Positions 33,027-42,880 of a stretch of 64,000 bases of DNA are shown here, one piece after another. The stretch is from Tragulus kanchil (taxonomy: Eukaryota; Chordata; Mammalia; Artiodactyla; Tragulidae), in NCBI GenBank assembly GCA_022376925.1, contig JAIOJX010000027.1, forward strand, positions 18,121,471 to 18,185,470. The letters are read 5' to 3'. Position 1 is the first letter of the stretch. The number at the start of each line of letters is the position of its first letter. Made by a program: the position numbers and the translations under genes. The notes under the pieces are model-generated. The model was given only the letters and a program-made list of their open reading frames with translations, had not been told where the DNA came from and made no database searches.

Positions 33027-33250
33027 ACCAAGTGCTGTGTGAAGTCACTTCAGTCGTGTCCAACTCTTACGATCCCATGGACTGTAGCCCACCAGGCTCC
33101 TCTGCCCATGGGCCTCTCCAGGCAAGAATCCTGGAGTGAGTTGCCATTTCCTTCTCCAGGGGATCTTGCTGATCCAGGGGTTGACCCCATGCCTCTTACG
33201 TCTCCTGCCTTGGCAGGTGGGTTCTTTACCACTAGCACCACCCGAGAAGC
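33027..33250 (-). mobile_element. Bov-A2 SINE inserted into a MIR
   Basis: CAGTCGTGTCCAACTCTTACG, CCACCAGGCTCCTCTGCCC, GGGGATCTTGCTGATCCAGG and CTTTACCACTAGCACCACCC. It is flanked by a perfect 10-bp target-site duplication TAAGTGCTTT (33017-33026 and 33251-33260), both halves being MIR sequence. Confidence 0.92.
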
Positions 33251-33385
33251 TAAGTGCTTTTAATCTTAAGTGTTTTCAATCCTCACCAAAGTCTCTTGAG
33301 GGAGGTTTTACAAGCACTTTCCATAAGGGAATTAAAGCACTGAGAAGTTCAACAACCACAGCATAAGCAAGATGATGGAGACAGT
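33251..33385 (+). mobile_element. MIR, right part
   Basis: Continues the MIR from 33026: TCAATCCTCACCAAAGTCTC, GGGAATTAAAGCACTGAGAAG and GTGTCCGAACTAAG. Confidence 0.65.
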
Positions 33386-33489
33386 GTCCGAACTAAGAAG
33401 GCATCAGGCTATACATTTGAGAAGCAGACAATACAGTTTCTTACCCTTTTGGTCAGGTTAGAAACCTTTTTAGTTCTGTATCAAAGTGC

Positions 33490-33600
33490 AGCTGATTAGC
33501 AATGTTGTGACAGTTTCAGGTGGACAGAAGGGACCTCGGCCATACGTAGCCATGCGTGCATTCTCCCCCAAACGTGGCAGCCCAGATGGGAGGGGAGTCT
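33490..33600 (-). mobile_element. L1 3' UTR fragment, minus strand
   Basis: GATTAGCAATGTTGTGACAG, TTCAGGTGGACAGAAGGGAC and GCATTCTCCCCCAAACG are antisense artiodactyl L1 3' UTR. Confidence 0.75.
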
Positions 33601-33721
33601 GGAGAAGAATGTTCATTTTTAAATGTGAAGAAAGCTCTCTTCAAGGTTCCACAGCAAACTCAGACTTGGGTCTTAGCACTCAGCAAGAAAGATGAGACTA
33701 TGATACTACCATGATTTTTTT

Positions 33722-33896
33722 GTGTGTGTGAAGATTTTAAAAAATCTTTATTGAATAGGTTACACTATTGCTTTTGCTTTTGGATTTTCGGACACAAGGC
33801 ATGTGGGATTTCAGTTCCCCAACCAGAGATCGAACCCACACCCCCCTGCACTGGAGGGCAAAGTCTTAACCACTGGATCACTAGGGAGGTCTCCCA
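33722..33896 (-). mobile_element. CHR-type SINE, minus strand
   Basis: AAAATCTTTATTGAATAGG tail in reverse, CCCCAACCAGAGATCGAACC, and GTCTTAACCACTGGATCAC with AGGGAGGTCTCCC as the head. Confidence 0.85.
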
Positions 33897-34203
33897 TGAT
33901 GGGCTTATTTCAGACAAGATTTACCTTGGCTTCACTCAAAGCAGAGCCTATGTATGATAAAGGCTTACACACAGGTCACTTACTTGGGATTTATTCTGAA
34001 TCAAGTGTGAAGGCAAAAGGGATGAGGCTGCACAGGAGAGAAATCAGTAACAGGAAGTGCTGTTAATAAAAGGTGGTTTTAACCTTTGCTAATGAGAGAT
34101 AATGCTTGATTTTTGAGAGAAGCAAAGACATAAAGCGAGTCCCATATTTTTTTCTTTCCCTTTTTCTCACTGTGTATTAAGAACGGCGCTCTTAAAACTG
34201 GAA
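33897..34203. other. Unassigned single-copy sequence
   Basis: About 300 bp without a recognised feature. Confidence 0.4.
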
Positions 34204-34658
34204 AGAGTGGAAGACTCTTGGTTGGACTAGCGGTCAGTGAAGAAACAGAAAAGAGGGCTTGGGTGTTTGGAACGGCTCCGAGTCAGGCAGTCTCGAGGTG
34301 GAAGGCATTGTCTTGGGGGTAATGCATTCCATTGTGTATGTCGAGGTGTCAAAGAAGCATCATTAAGGAGCTCCATAGTCTTGCTGGCTTTCTCTTTGAA
34401 GGCATGTTCTAAACCTCAAGGAGAAATCAGTAGTATTTCTGAACAGAGGAAATAGGGGAGGTACAAGTTAGGGTTTAGGGGGCAGAGGATCAGACAGGAG
34501 GGAGCTGCAGAGAAGCAGCCCTAACATGCTACCAAGAATTCACCAACTGCATATATGCGCATACTCAGAGCAAACCCAAGACATGACAGGTCATTGTGTT
34601 CTATCAGCAATTTAACTGGCAATCAAAACTCAACCATATTTACAGGGAGAATCTAGAG

Positions 34659-34853
34659 CTTCCCTGGTGGCTCAGACGGTAAAAAGAATCTGCCTTCAAT
34701 GCAGGAGACCTGACTTTGATCCCTGGGTTGGGAAGATCGCCTGGAGGAGGAAATAGCAACCCACTCCAGTGGTCTTGCCTGGGGAATCCCATGGGAAGAG
34801 GAGCTGAAGTCCATGGGATCAAAAAAGAGTTGGGCACAATTTAGCAAGTGAAT
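34659..34853 (+). mobile_element. Bov-tA SINE, plus strand, copy A
   Basis: GCTTCCCTGGTGGCTCAGAC head, GATCCCTGGGTTGGGAAGATC, CCCACTCCAGTGGTCTTGCC and AAAGAGTTGGGCACAATTTAG. Confidence 0.92.
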
Positions 34854-34865
34854 GACAGTCCCCAA

Positions 34866-34890
34866 GTATGTGTGTCTGTGTGTGTGTACG
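34866..34890. repeat. TG microsatellite, copy A
   Basis: Interrupted (TG)n directly after the Bov-tA tail. Copy B near 35988-36012 is the same length. Confidence 0.7.
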
Positions 34891-35161
34891 TACTACAAGT
34901 CACATACAGCTGTAGCTATTGCTTCAATGTTTAATTCATAAAAAAGAGAAAATATTTCATGAGAGGAAGGCCAAACTGTAGGTCAAGTTTAAAGACCAAG
35001 GCAAGGATTGAGGGCAGGGGCGGCCCGGAGAGTCGGAGCCTGGAGGACGAGGGTTGAAGAACTCCCAGGGGTTCAGAGCAGCAAATGCAAGCCATGTAAG
35101 AGGAGGAGGAAGCCTGCAGTTCGGTCATATTGCCGAGAACAAGACCCTCTAGCCACCTTGT

Positions 35162-35317
35162 GTTTTTTTAACTCTTTATTTTATATTGAGTAGAACCAAT
35201 GAGCGCTGTTGACAGCATTCAGGTGCACAGCCAAGGACCCCAGCCATATGTGTACACGCATCCATTCCCCCCGAAGCTCCCCTCCCGTCCAGGCTGCCAC
35301 GTAACATTGAACAGAGG
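35162..35317 (-). mobile_element. L1 3' UTR, minus strand, copy A (cut by D11 junction)
   Basis: TTTTTTAACTCTTTATTTTA, then GGTGCACAGCCAAGGACCC and GTCCAGGCTGCCACGTAACA, ending abruptly at the D11 junction. The uninterrupted version is 36285-36898. Confidence 0.85.
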
Positions 35318-35779
35318 GTTCCAGTTAGAGTGGAAGACTCTTGGTTGGACTAGCGGTCAGTGAAGAAACAGAAAAGAGGGCTTGGGTGTTTGGAACGGCT
35401 CCGAGTCAGGCAGTCTCGAGGTGGAAGGCATTGTCTTGGGGGTAATGCATTCCATTGTGTATGTCGAGGTGTCAAAGAAGCATCATTAAGGAGCTCCATA
35501 GTCTTGCTGGCTTTCTCTTTGAAGGCATGTTCTAAACCTCAAGGAGAAATCAGTAGTATTTCTGAACAGAGGAAATAGGGGAGGTACAAGTTAGGGTTTA
35601 GGGGGCAGAGGATCAGACAGGAGGGAGCTGCAGAGAAGCAGCCCTAACATGCTACCAAGAATTCACCAACTGCATTTTGCGCATACTCAGAGCAAACCCA
35701 AGACATGACAGGTCATTGTGTTCTATCAGCAATTTAACTGGCAATCAAAACTCAACCATATTTACAGGGAGAATCTAGA

Positions 35780-35975
35780 GCTTCCCTGGTGGCTCAGACG
35801 GTAAAAAGAATCTGCCTTCAATGCAGGAGACCTGACTTTGATCCCTGGGTTGGGAAGATCGCCTGGAGGAGGAAATAGCAACCCACTCCAGTGGTCTTGC
35901 CTGGGGAATCCCATGGGAAGAGGAGCTGAAGTCCATGGGATCAAAAAAGAGTTGGGCACAATTTAGCAAGTGAAT
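35780..35975 (+). mobile_element. Bov-tA SINE, copy B
   Basis: Second copy of 34659-34853 from pair D11. Confidence 0.92.
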
Positions 35976-36284
35976 GACAGTCCCCAAGTATGTGTGTCTG
36001 TGTGTGTGTACGTACTACAAGTCACATACAGCTGTAGCTATTGCTTCAATGTTTAATTCATAAAAAAGAGAAAATATTTCATGAGAGGAAGGCCAAACTG
36101 TAGGTCAAGTTTAAAGACCAAGGCAAGGATTGAGGGCAGGGGCGGCCCGGAGAGTCGGAGCCTGGAGGACGAGGGTTGAAGAACTCCCAGGGGTTCAGAG
36201 CAGCAAATGCAAGCCATGTAAGAGGAGGAGGAAGCCTGCAGTTCGGTCATATTGCCGAGAACAAGACCCTCTAGCCACCTTGTG

Positions 36285-36590
36285 TTTTTTTAACTCTTTA
36301 TTTTATATTGGAGTAGAACCAATGAGCGCTGTTGACAGCATTCAGGTGCACAGCCAAGGACCCCAGCCATATGTGTACACGCATCCATTCCCCCCGAAGC
36401 TCCCCTCCCGTCCAGGCTGCCACGTAACATTGAACAGAGGTCCTTGTTGGTTATCCATTTTCAACAGCAGCGTGTACACAGCCATCCCACACTCCCTAGC
36501 TGTCCCTCCCCCTCCCCCTTCTCTCCAGGCAACCGCAAGCATAAGGTCGGTCTCTGGGGGTCTGTTCTGTAAAGAGGTTCATCTGCATCA
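36285..36590 (-). mobile_element. L1 3' UTR, minus strand
   Basis: Full antisense 3' end of an artiodactyl L1: T-rich tail, GGTGCACAGCCAAGGACCC, GAGGTCCTTGTTGGTTATCC, CTCTCCAGGCAACCGCAAGC. Interrupted at 36590 by a Bov-tA, then continuing into ORF2 sequence at 36690. The 183-codon plus frame here is antisense to the L1. Confidence 0.88.
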
Positions 36591-36688
36591 GGTTTCCGTG
36601 GTAGCTCAGTCGGTAAAGAGTTTGCCTGCAGGGCAGGAGACCTGGCTTCGATCTCTGGGTTGGGAAGATCCCCTGGAGTAGGAAATGG
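36591..36688 (+). mobile_element. Bov-tA SINE nested in L1, copy A
   Basis: GGTTTCCGTGGTAGCTCAGTC head through GATCCCCTGGAGTAGGAAATGG: a 3'-truncated Bov-tA. It is flanked by a 9-bp target-site duplication with one mismatch (CATCTGCAT at 36580, CATCTGTAT at 36689), and the L1 continues on both sides. Confidence 0.88.
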
Positions 36689-36689
36689 C

Positions 36690-36898
36690 ATCTGTATTTC
36701 TTTTTAGATTCTACATATAAGTGATATCATATGATGTTTGTTTTTCTGACTTGGCATGATAATCTCTAGGTCCACCCGAGATGCTGCAAATGGCTTTATT
36801 TCCTTCTTTGCAATGGCTGAGGGATATCCCACTGTATGTGTGTACCACACGTTCTTTATCCATTCCTCTGTTGATGGACATTTAGATTGCTTCCCCAA
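36690..36898 (-). pseudogene. L1 ORF2 C-terminal remnant, copy A
   Basis: Reading the minus strand gives the C-terminal end of the LINE-1 ORF2 protein (reverse transcriptase/endonuclease of the retrotransposon): KCPSTEEWI, then VWYTHTVGYPSAI, DLEIIM and HMISLICRI. Only about the last 60 residues remain, without endonuclease or polymerase domains, so it is 5'-truncated and dead. It belongs to the same insertion as 36285-36590. Confidence 0.88.
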
Positions 36899-36959
36899 AA
36901 AGAAAATGGAAGTTAAAGACTTAAAAAGTGAGAAACCTTGGACAGGCTACCATGTTGCA

Positions 36960-37605
36960 GAGCAATGAACTTAAACAGATGCTGTTCCGAAGGCAGGCTG
37001 TGACTGGCGTCAGAGACTCCGGGAAGGCAGAGCTAATCTGGGTATTAGGAAGGACTTTGGAACAATGAGAGCCGTCCAGTGATAAAGTGACTTGATTTAA
37101 GATGTAGTAATCACCCCGTCACCCAAAGCTGTCAAGCAGATGCTTCTGCTTAGACCCCTAATGGACGGAGTTCGTGGACCTGGGAGGAAGCTGGGTTGGT
37201 ACTGTCATATCACCTCCAACGTGAAGATTTAATTGGGTGGAAATTCCATATATGGGCTTATTTTTTTTAAGTTGTACTCAGTAGCATTTTTTTCCATGTG
37301 GCTTAAGTGGATATAAATTCCTCGTAATTTAAAAGGTGAGTCAAAAGGAAAATAGCATGTACAATGGCCCAGCAGCCCAAACAGCTCATCATGCATCTTA
37401 AAAACACAAGTCGGAGCAACAGACGGCTTCAAAGGGGACCACACCATTGCCAAAGAGCTTGCCGAGAAGCCAGCTGCCCCTGGAAAATACATTATATTTC
37501 CCAGTTTGTCATCCGAGCCTCATGATTGGTGTTCAGGAGGTGGTAGAAGAATGAGTTTATGGGCAGCCATAAATAACCAGGGCACCAAATCCTGAAAGCA
37601 GGCCA
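36960..37605. other. Unassigned repeat-poor sequence
   Basis: Downstream of the L1, with CpGs retained (GTTCCGAAGG, CACCCCGTCACC). Second copy 38075-38721, and part of it a third time at 39568-39812. No exon seen. Confidence 0.4.
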
Positions 37606-37622
37606 TTAAATAAAACCCGGCA

Positions 37623-38012
37623 CTCCCCTCCCCTTCTCTCCAGGCAACCGCAAGCATAAGGTCGGTCTCTGGGGTCTGTTCTGTAAAGAGGTTCATCTGC
37701 ATCAGGTTTCCGTGGTAGCTCAGTCGGTAAAGAGTTTGCCTGCAGGGCAGGAGACCTGGCTTCGATCTCTGGGTTGGGAAGATCCCCTGGAGTAGGAAAT
37801 GGCATCTGTATTTCTTTTTAGATTCTACATATAAGTGATATCATATGATGTTTGTTTTTCTGACTTGGCATGATAATCTCTAGGTCCACCCGAGATGCTG
37901 CAAATGGCTTTATTTCCTTCTTTGCAATGGCTGATGGATATCCCACTGTATGTGTGTACCACACGTTCTTTATCCATTCCTCTGTTGATGGACATTTAGA
38001 TTGCTTCCCCAA
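37623..38012 (-). mobile_element. L1 3' end with nested Bov-tA, copy B
   Basis: Second copy of the L1 region 36507-36898 from pair D12, including the Bov-tA (37705-37803) and the ORF2 remnant (37804-38012). Confidence 0.85.
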
Positions 38013-38721
38013 AAAGAAAATGGAAGTTAAAGACTTAAAAAGTGAGAAACCTTGGACAGGCTACCATGTTGCAGAGCAATGAACTTAAACAGATGCTGTT
38101 CCGAAGGCAGGCTGTGACTGGCGTCAGAGACTCCGGGAAGGCAGAGCTAATCTGGGTATTAGGAAGGACTTTGGAACAATGAGAGCCGTCCAGTGATAAA
38201 GTGACTTGATTTAAGATGTAGTAATCACCCCGTCACCCAAAGCTGTCAAGCAGATGCTTCTGCTTAGACCCCTAATGGACGGAGTTCGTGGACCTGGGAG
38301 GAAGCTGGGTTGGTACTGTCATATCACCTCCAACGTGAAGATTTAATTGGGTGGAAATTCCATATATGGGCTTATTTTTTTTAAGTTGTACTCAGTAGCA
38401 TTTTTTTCCATGTGGCTTAAGTGGATATAAATTCCTCGTAATTTAAAAGGTGAGTCAAAAGGAAAATAGCATGTACAATGGCCCAGCAGCCCAAACAGCT
38501 CATCATGCATCTTAAAAACACAAGTCGGAGCAACAGACGGCTTCAAAGGGGACCACACCATTGCCAAAGAGCTTGCCGAGAAGCCAGCTGCCCCTGGAAA
38601 AATACATTATATTTCCCAGTTTGTCATCCGAGCCTCATGATTGGTGTTCAGGGAGGTGGTAGAAGAATGAGTTTATGGGCAGCCATAAATAACCAGGGCA
38701 CCAAATCCTGAAAGCAGGCCA

Positions 38722-39354
38722 GTGTCTTCATTGCAATTCAAGACCCAAACAGGGCTGAGCGATGACTCCGGCTTAAACTCCCCACTTTTAGAAAGTCTAA
38801 TAAAAAATACTCCAAAACACTGTGCTGCTCCACCACGTGCTCTGCCAAATTCTTCATGCTCAGTCTTGAGGTAATTTTTTTCTCTCCGTAGATCCAGGAA
38901 GGAGACGGTAGAGATAATTTATATGGGATCTCCAGGGATTGCCAGTAAGGAAGACTATCTCATTGTCAGTATATGAGTTGGTTTTGGGTTTCAGCAGTGT
39001 ACGTCTGAAACTTGTTTGGAAATCTGTGCTTTGGGTCTGAAGAGTAGTCATGACATAGTCCCTAAGCACTTTGGAAATTCTGGCATTCAAAAAATGCATC
39101 GTGTCGTCCACATGGAATTCTTCCTGCCCATATTCATTCATTCAGTAATCTTTCAGTATGCCCACTATGTTACAGGGACTTTTCTAGATACTTGGCATTC
39201 ACAAACGAGTAAGACTTGCTGCTTGGTATTTACAAATGCAAAAGGCAGTGCTTATTCCAAGTTGCTTTGCTATCTGTTTGATAGTTACACAATTTGGTGA
39301 AAAGGAAAGAAAAATGCATGTAAAGTCCCTTGCCTTCTCCTTATTCTCTAATGC
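38722..39354. other. Unassigned sequence, no gene seen
   Basis: Unique-type DNA with second copy 39813-40445. A splice-acceptor-like TTTTTTTCTCTCCGTAG at about 38876 is followed by an in-frame stop within 20 codons in the frame I checked, and the 93- and 94-codon frames show no known family. Not called as an exon. Confidence 0.4.
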
Positions 39355-39535
39355 GGTTGCTGTTTAGTCACTCAGTCCTGTCCAACTCTTTGTGACTCCA
39401 TGGGCTGTAGCCTGCCAGACTCCTCTGGCCATGGGATTCTCCAGGCAAGGATACTGGAGTGGGTTGGCATTTTCTTCTCCAGGAAATCTTCCCAATCCAG
39501 GGGTTGAACTCGTGTCTCTTGTGTTCTCCCTGCCC
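39355..39535 (-). mobile_element. Bov-A2 SINE, minus strand, copy A (head corrupted)
   Basis: GTTTAGTCACTCAGTCCTGTC, CCATGGGATTCTCCAGGCAAG and CCCAATCCAGGGGTTGAACTC. The head is garbled at the D13 junction. Confidence 0.85.
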
Positions 39536-40445
39536 TTTTTGGCCCGCCCTTGATTTCCTTTAACAAGTAGCATGTACAATGGAGCAAACAGCTCATCATG
39601 CATCTTAAACACAAGTCGGAGCAACAGACGGCTTCAAAGGGGACCACACCATTGCCAAAGAGCTTGCCGAGAAGCCAGCTGCCCGGGAAAAAATACATTA
39701 TATTTCCCAGTTTGTCATCCGAGCCTCATGATTGGTGTTCAGGGAGGTGGTAGAAGAATGAGTTTATGGGCAGCCATAAATAACCAGGGCACCAAATCCT
39801 GAAAGCAGGCCAGTGTCTTCATTGCAATTCAAGACCCAAACAGGGCTGAGCGATGACTCCGGCTTAAACTCCCCACTTTTAGAAAGTCTAATAAAAAATA
39901 CTCCAAAACACTGTGCTGCTCCACCACGTGCTCTGCCAAATTCTTCATGCTCAGTCTTGAGGTAATTTTTTTCTCTCCGTAGATCCAGGAAGGAGACGGT
40001 AGAGATAATTTATATGGGATCTCCAGGGATTGCCAGTAAGGAAGACTATCTCATTGTCAGTATATGAGTTGGTTTTGGGTTTCAGCAGTGTACGTCTGAA
40101 ACTTGTTTGGAAATCTGTGCTTTGGGTCTGAAGAGTAGTCATGACATAGTCCCTAAGCACTTTGGAAATTCTGGCATTCAAAAAATGCATCGTGTCGTCC
40201 ACATGGAATTCTTCCTGCCCATATTCATTCATTCAGTAATCTTTCAGTATGCCCACTATGTTACAGGGACTTTTCTAGATACTTGGCATTCACAAACGAG
40301 TAAGACTTGCTGCTTGGTATTTACAAATGCAAAAGGCAGTGCTTATTCCAAGTTGCTTTGCTATCTGTTTGATAGTTACACAATTTGGTGAAAAGGAAAG
40401 AAAAATGCATGTAAAGTCCCTTGCCTTCTCCTTATTCTCTAATGC

Positions 40446-40632
40446 GGTTGCTGTTTAGTCACTCAGTCCTGTCCAACTCTTTGTGACTCCATGGGCTGTA
40501 GCCTGCCAGACTCCTCTGGCCATGGGATTCTCCAGGCAAGGATACTGGAATGGGTTGGCATTTTCTTCTCCAGGGAAATCTTCCCAATCCAGGGGTTGAA
40601 CTCGTGTCTCTTGTGTCTCCTGCATTGGCAGC
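40446..40632 (-). mobile_element. Bov-A2 SINE, minus strand, copy B
   Basis: Second, cleaner copy of 39355-39535, ending GTCTCCTGCATTGGCAGCCC. Confidence 0.88.
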
Positions 40633-40837
40633 CCTTGATTTCCTTTAAAACAGTGGTTTTCGAATACAGTATATCATCACATGTCCCTGTAGATCCATGA
40701 AAAATGCCTGACATCACCCTCAAAATTCTGAACCAGTAGATACCACAGGCACATCTAGGACTGTATCTTTTCTGTCTGTACCTGTCTTTCCATGTAATGT
40801 TTCCAATGGTCCCTCCAGGCTTAGCAACCATTTCTTA

Positions 40838-40962
40838 AGGCAGGGTTCCCAAACCCTGGATGCAGATTAGAATCACGTGGGAAACCTTAAAAATGGATGT
40901 CTAGGCTGTAACCCATCCCTAGTTAACTCAGAAGTTCTAGAGATGGGGTGAGGCATCCATTA
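40838..40962 (+). mobile_element. MER5-like DNA transposon remnant
   Basis: GGGTTCCCAAACCCTGGATGC, AGATTAGAATCACGTGGGAAACC and AACTCAGAAGTTCTAGAGATGGGG follow the MER5A order. Preceding CAGTGGTTTTCGAATACAG at 40651 may be a second related fragment. Confidence 0.65.
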
Positions 40963-41452
40963 CTGTTTCTCTCAAAGAAGGGAGAGGCCGTGGGTTGTAA
41001 TTGTCTTGAATTTTTAGTTAATGGAAAAGAGAAGAAAAAAAGATGAGGTGAACAAGTTTAGAAGGAAGAGAAGTATGGACCTCCTTTAACTTTTGCCTCT
41101 GTGTGTTTCTCACCTGGAAGTCAGGCTCTGGCTGTTTTTCCCACATACATCTTGTCTTCCGTGGTGTGGAGAAGACAAAGTGAGGAAGCTCTTCAACAAA
41201 AACTCTGACAGCAGTTCTCTCACGCCTTCAGAAACGAGGAAGACACAGTCCTGTGACCACAGGGACCAAGTTAAAACTCAGAAAACATGAGACTTGCTCA
41301 CATTCTTACCAATACCTAACGACTAGAGACAAAACCTGTCCTCACACAAAACTGAACTTGAATTCACATCACGACACTTCAAATTCAAGGATCCTTTTCC
41401 ATAAATAGAAGAACAGAACGCTCGCTCCTCAGAAAAGCATAAAAACGTATGC
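40963..41452. other. Unassigned single-copy sequence
   Basis: About 490 bp between pairs D13 and D14 with no recognised repeat. A 65-codon plus frame is unremarkable. Confidence 0.4.
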
Positions 41453-41754
41453 TCTGCTTAGTCACTCAGTCATGTCCAACTCTTTACAACCTCGTGGGCT
41501 GCAAACCCCTAGGCGGCTCTGTCCATGTGATTCTCTAGGCAGGAATACTGGAAGGAGGTGCTTGTTCCTTACTCCAGGGGATCTTCCCGACCCGGAGACT
41601 GAACCCAGGCTTCCCACATTGCAGACAAATTCTTTACCATCTGAGCCACCAAGGAAGTTCAAGAACACTGCAGTGGACAGCCTGTCTCTTCTTTTGGGCC
41701 AGGAATTGAACCGGGGTCGCCTGCATTGCAGGTGGATTCTTTACCAGCTGAGCT
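41453..41754 (-). mobile_element. Bov-tA dimer, minus strand
   Basis: CACTCAGTCATGTCCAACTC, GATTCTCTAGGCAGGAATAC, CATCTGAGCCACCAAGGAAG, then a second head CAGGAATTGAACCGGGGTCG, GCAGGTGGATTCTTTACCAG. A partial second copy is at about 42790-42880. Confidence 0.85.
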
Positions 41755-41814
41755 AATTAGTGGAAAGAAAAACCCCTTCCGGCTCTCAAACCATTTCACT
41801 GCAATACGCTCCTC

Positions 41815-42793
41815 TTTTTTATTTTTCACCTTATTGTTTACTTTTTTGTGAGAACCTCTAAGTGCTACTCTTTCAATAGATTGCAGTTCTGCATATACTG
41901 TTATCAATTATATCACCATCCCATACATGAGACCCTCAGACCCTATTTATGTTTCAACTGCAAGTTTGTACCCTTTTACCAATTTCTCCCTATTTCTACC
42001 CCCCCTACCCCGCCCATCCCCTTTAGACCCTGGCAACAACTTTTCTATTTCTATGTGTGACTTTTGTGTGTTTGTTTAGATTCCACTGTAAGTAATGCCA
42101 TGCGGTATTTGTCTTCCTGATTTATTTCACTGAGGACAAGGCCCTCCAGGTTCATCCATGTGGTTGCAAATGACAGGATTTCCTCCTATTTTAAAGCTGA
42201 ATAATATACCAGTGCATGTGTATGTGTGTGTGTGTGTGCGTGCATGTCTGTGTGCACATCAGACTTTCTTTCTTCACTCATCTGTTGAGGGACAGTTAGG
42301 TTTTTTCCATTTTTTCATACCTTGGCCATCCTGAATAATGCTACACTTAACATGGAAGTACAGATATTGCTCCGTAAATGATGAATTTGTTTCCTTTGGT
42401 TTTATACCCAGAAATGGGATTGCTGGATCGCATGATAATTCTGTCTTAATTTCTTGAGGAACTTCTATGCTATTTCCCGCAGGGGTTGTACCAGTTTACA
42501 TTCCCACCAACAGTGCATAAGGGTCTCTTCTTCTCTAAACCCTTGAAAACTTTTGTTGTTGCTTGCATTTTTTGGTAACATACCTTCTAACAGATATGCA
42601 GTGTGGTTATGATGTGTATTTCCTTAATGATTAATAATGGTGAGCATTCTTTTAGGTACCCATTGGCCATTTGTATATTTCCTTTGGAAAAATATTTAGT
42701 TAGGTCTTCTGTGCATTTTTAAATTGGGTTTATTGCTTTTTAATTTTTTTCTTTTCAGTTATATGAGATCTCTGTATATTTTGGATATTAGCC
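41815..42793 (-). mobile_element. Older L1 (L1M-like) 3' region, minus strand, copy A
   Basis: Antisense L1: TCTAAGTGCTACTCTTTCAAT, ACTGCAAGTTTGTACCC, CCAGGTTCATCCATGTGG, GAAATGGGATTGCTGGATCG, ACATTCCCACCAACAGTGC and CATTGGCCATTTGTATATTT in the order expected for an L1M 3' end. No intact ORF2 survives. Confidence 0.85.
42213..42258. repeat. TG/CATG microsatellite inside L1, copy A
   Basis: An interrupted TG tract has replaced the usual short AT-rich segment of the L1. Copy B near 43340-43384 is base-for-base the same length. Confidence 0.75.
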
Positions 42794-42880
42794 ACCAAGG
42801 AATTTGGCAACAGTCTCTTCTTTTGGGCCAGGAATTGAACGGTCGCCTGCATTGCAGGTGGATTCTTTACCAGCTGAGCT

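Larger units (their letters stand above)
34204..36440. repeat. Tandem duplicated pair D11 (offset 1,123 bp)
   Basis: Copy A 34204-35317 and copy B 35327-36440, with 9 bp of filler (GTTCCAGTT). A small internal difference lies at 34550/35672 (GCATATATGCGC against GCATTTTGCGC), and TATTGGAGTAG in B is TATTGAGTAG in A close to the junction. Confidence 0.95.
36507..38721. repeat. Tandem duplicated pair D12 (offset about 1,115 bp)
   Basis: Copy A 36507-37605 and copy B 37623-38721, with 17 bp of filler. Runs differ near the junction (CTCTGGGGGTCTG against CTCTGGGGTCTG; CCTGGAAAATAC against CCTGGAAAAATAC; TTCAGGAGG against TTCAGGGAGG). One mid-copy substitution lies in the L1 part (GCTGAGGGATA against GCTGATGGATA). 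Confidence 0.95.
38467..40646. repeat. Tandem duplicated pair D13 (offset 1,091-1,101 bp)
   Basis: Copy A 38467-39561 and copy B 39568-40646. The junction is badly degraded. The end of A reads TGTGTTCTCCCTGCCCTTTTTGG where B has TGTGTCTCCTGCATTGGCAG. The start of B has lost 8 bp (ATGGAGCAAAC for ATGGCCCAGCAGCCCAAAC) and 2 A's (CTTAAACAC). First 250 bp triplicated with D12. Confidence 0.95.

Noticed and set aside
36130..36681. The 183-codon plus-strand frame
   Set aside because: It runs antisense through an L1 3' UTR and into a Bov-tA, and is broken in the other assembled copies.
38870..39141. An exon after a strong splice-acceptor-like tract at 38876
   Set aside because: The following plus-strand reading meets a stop after about 18 codons in the frame checked, and no donor site or family match supports it.
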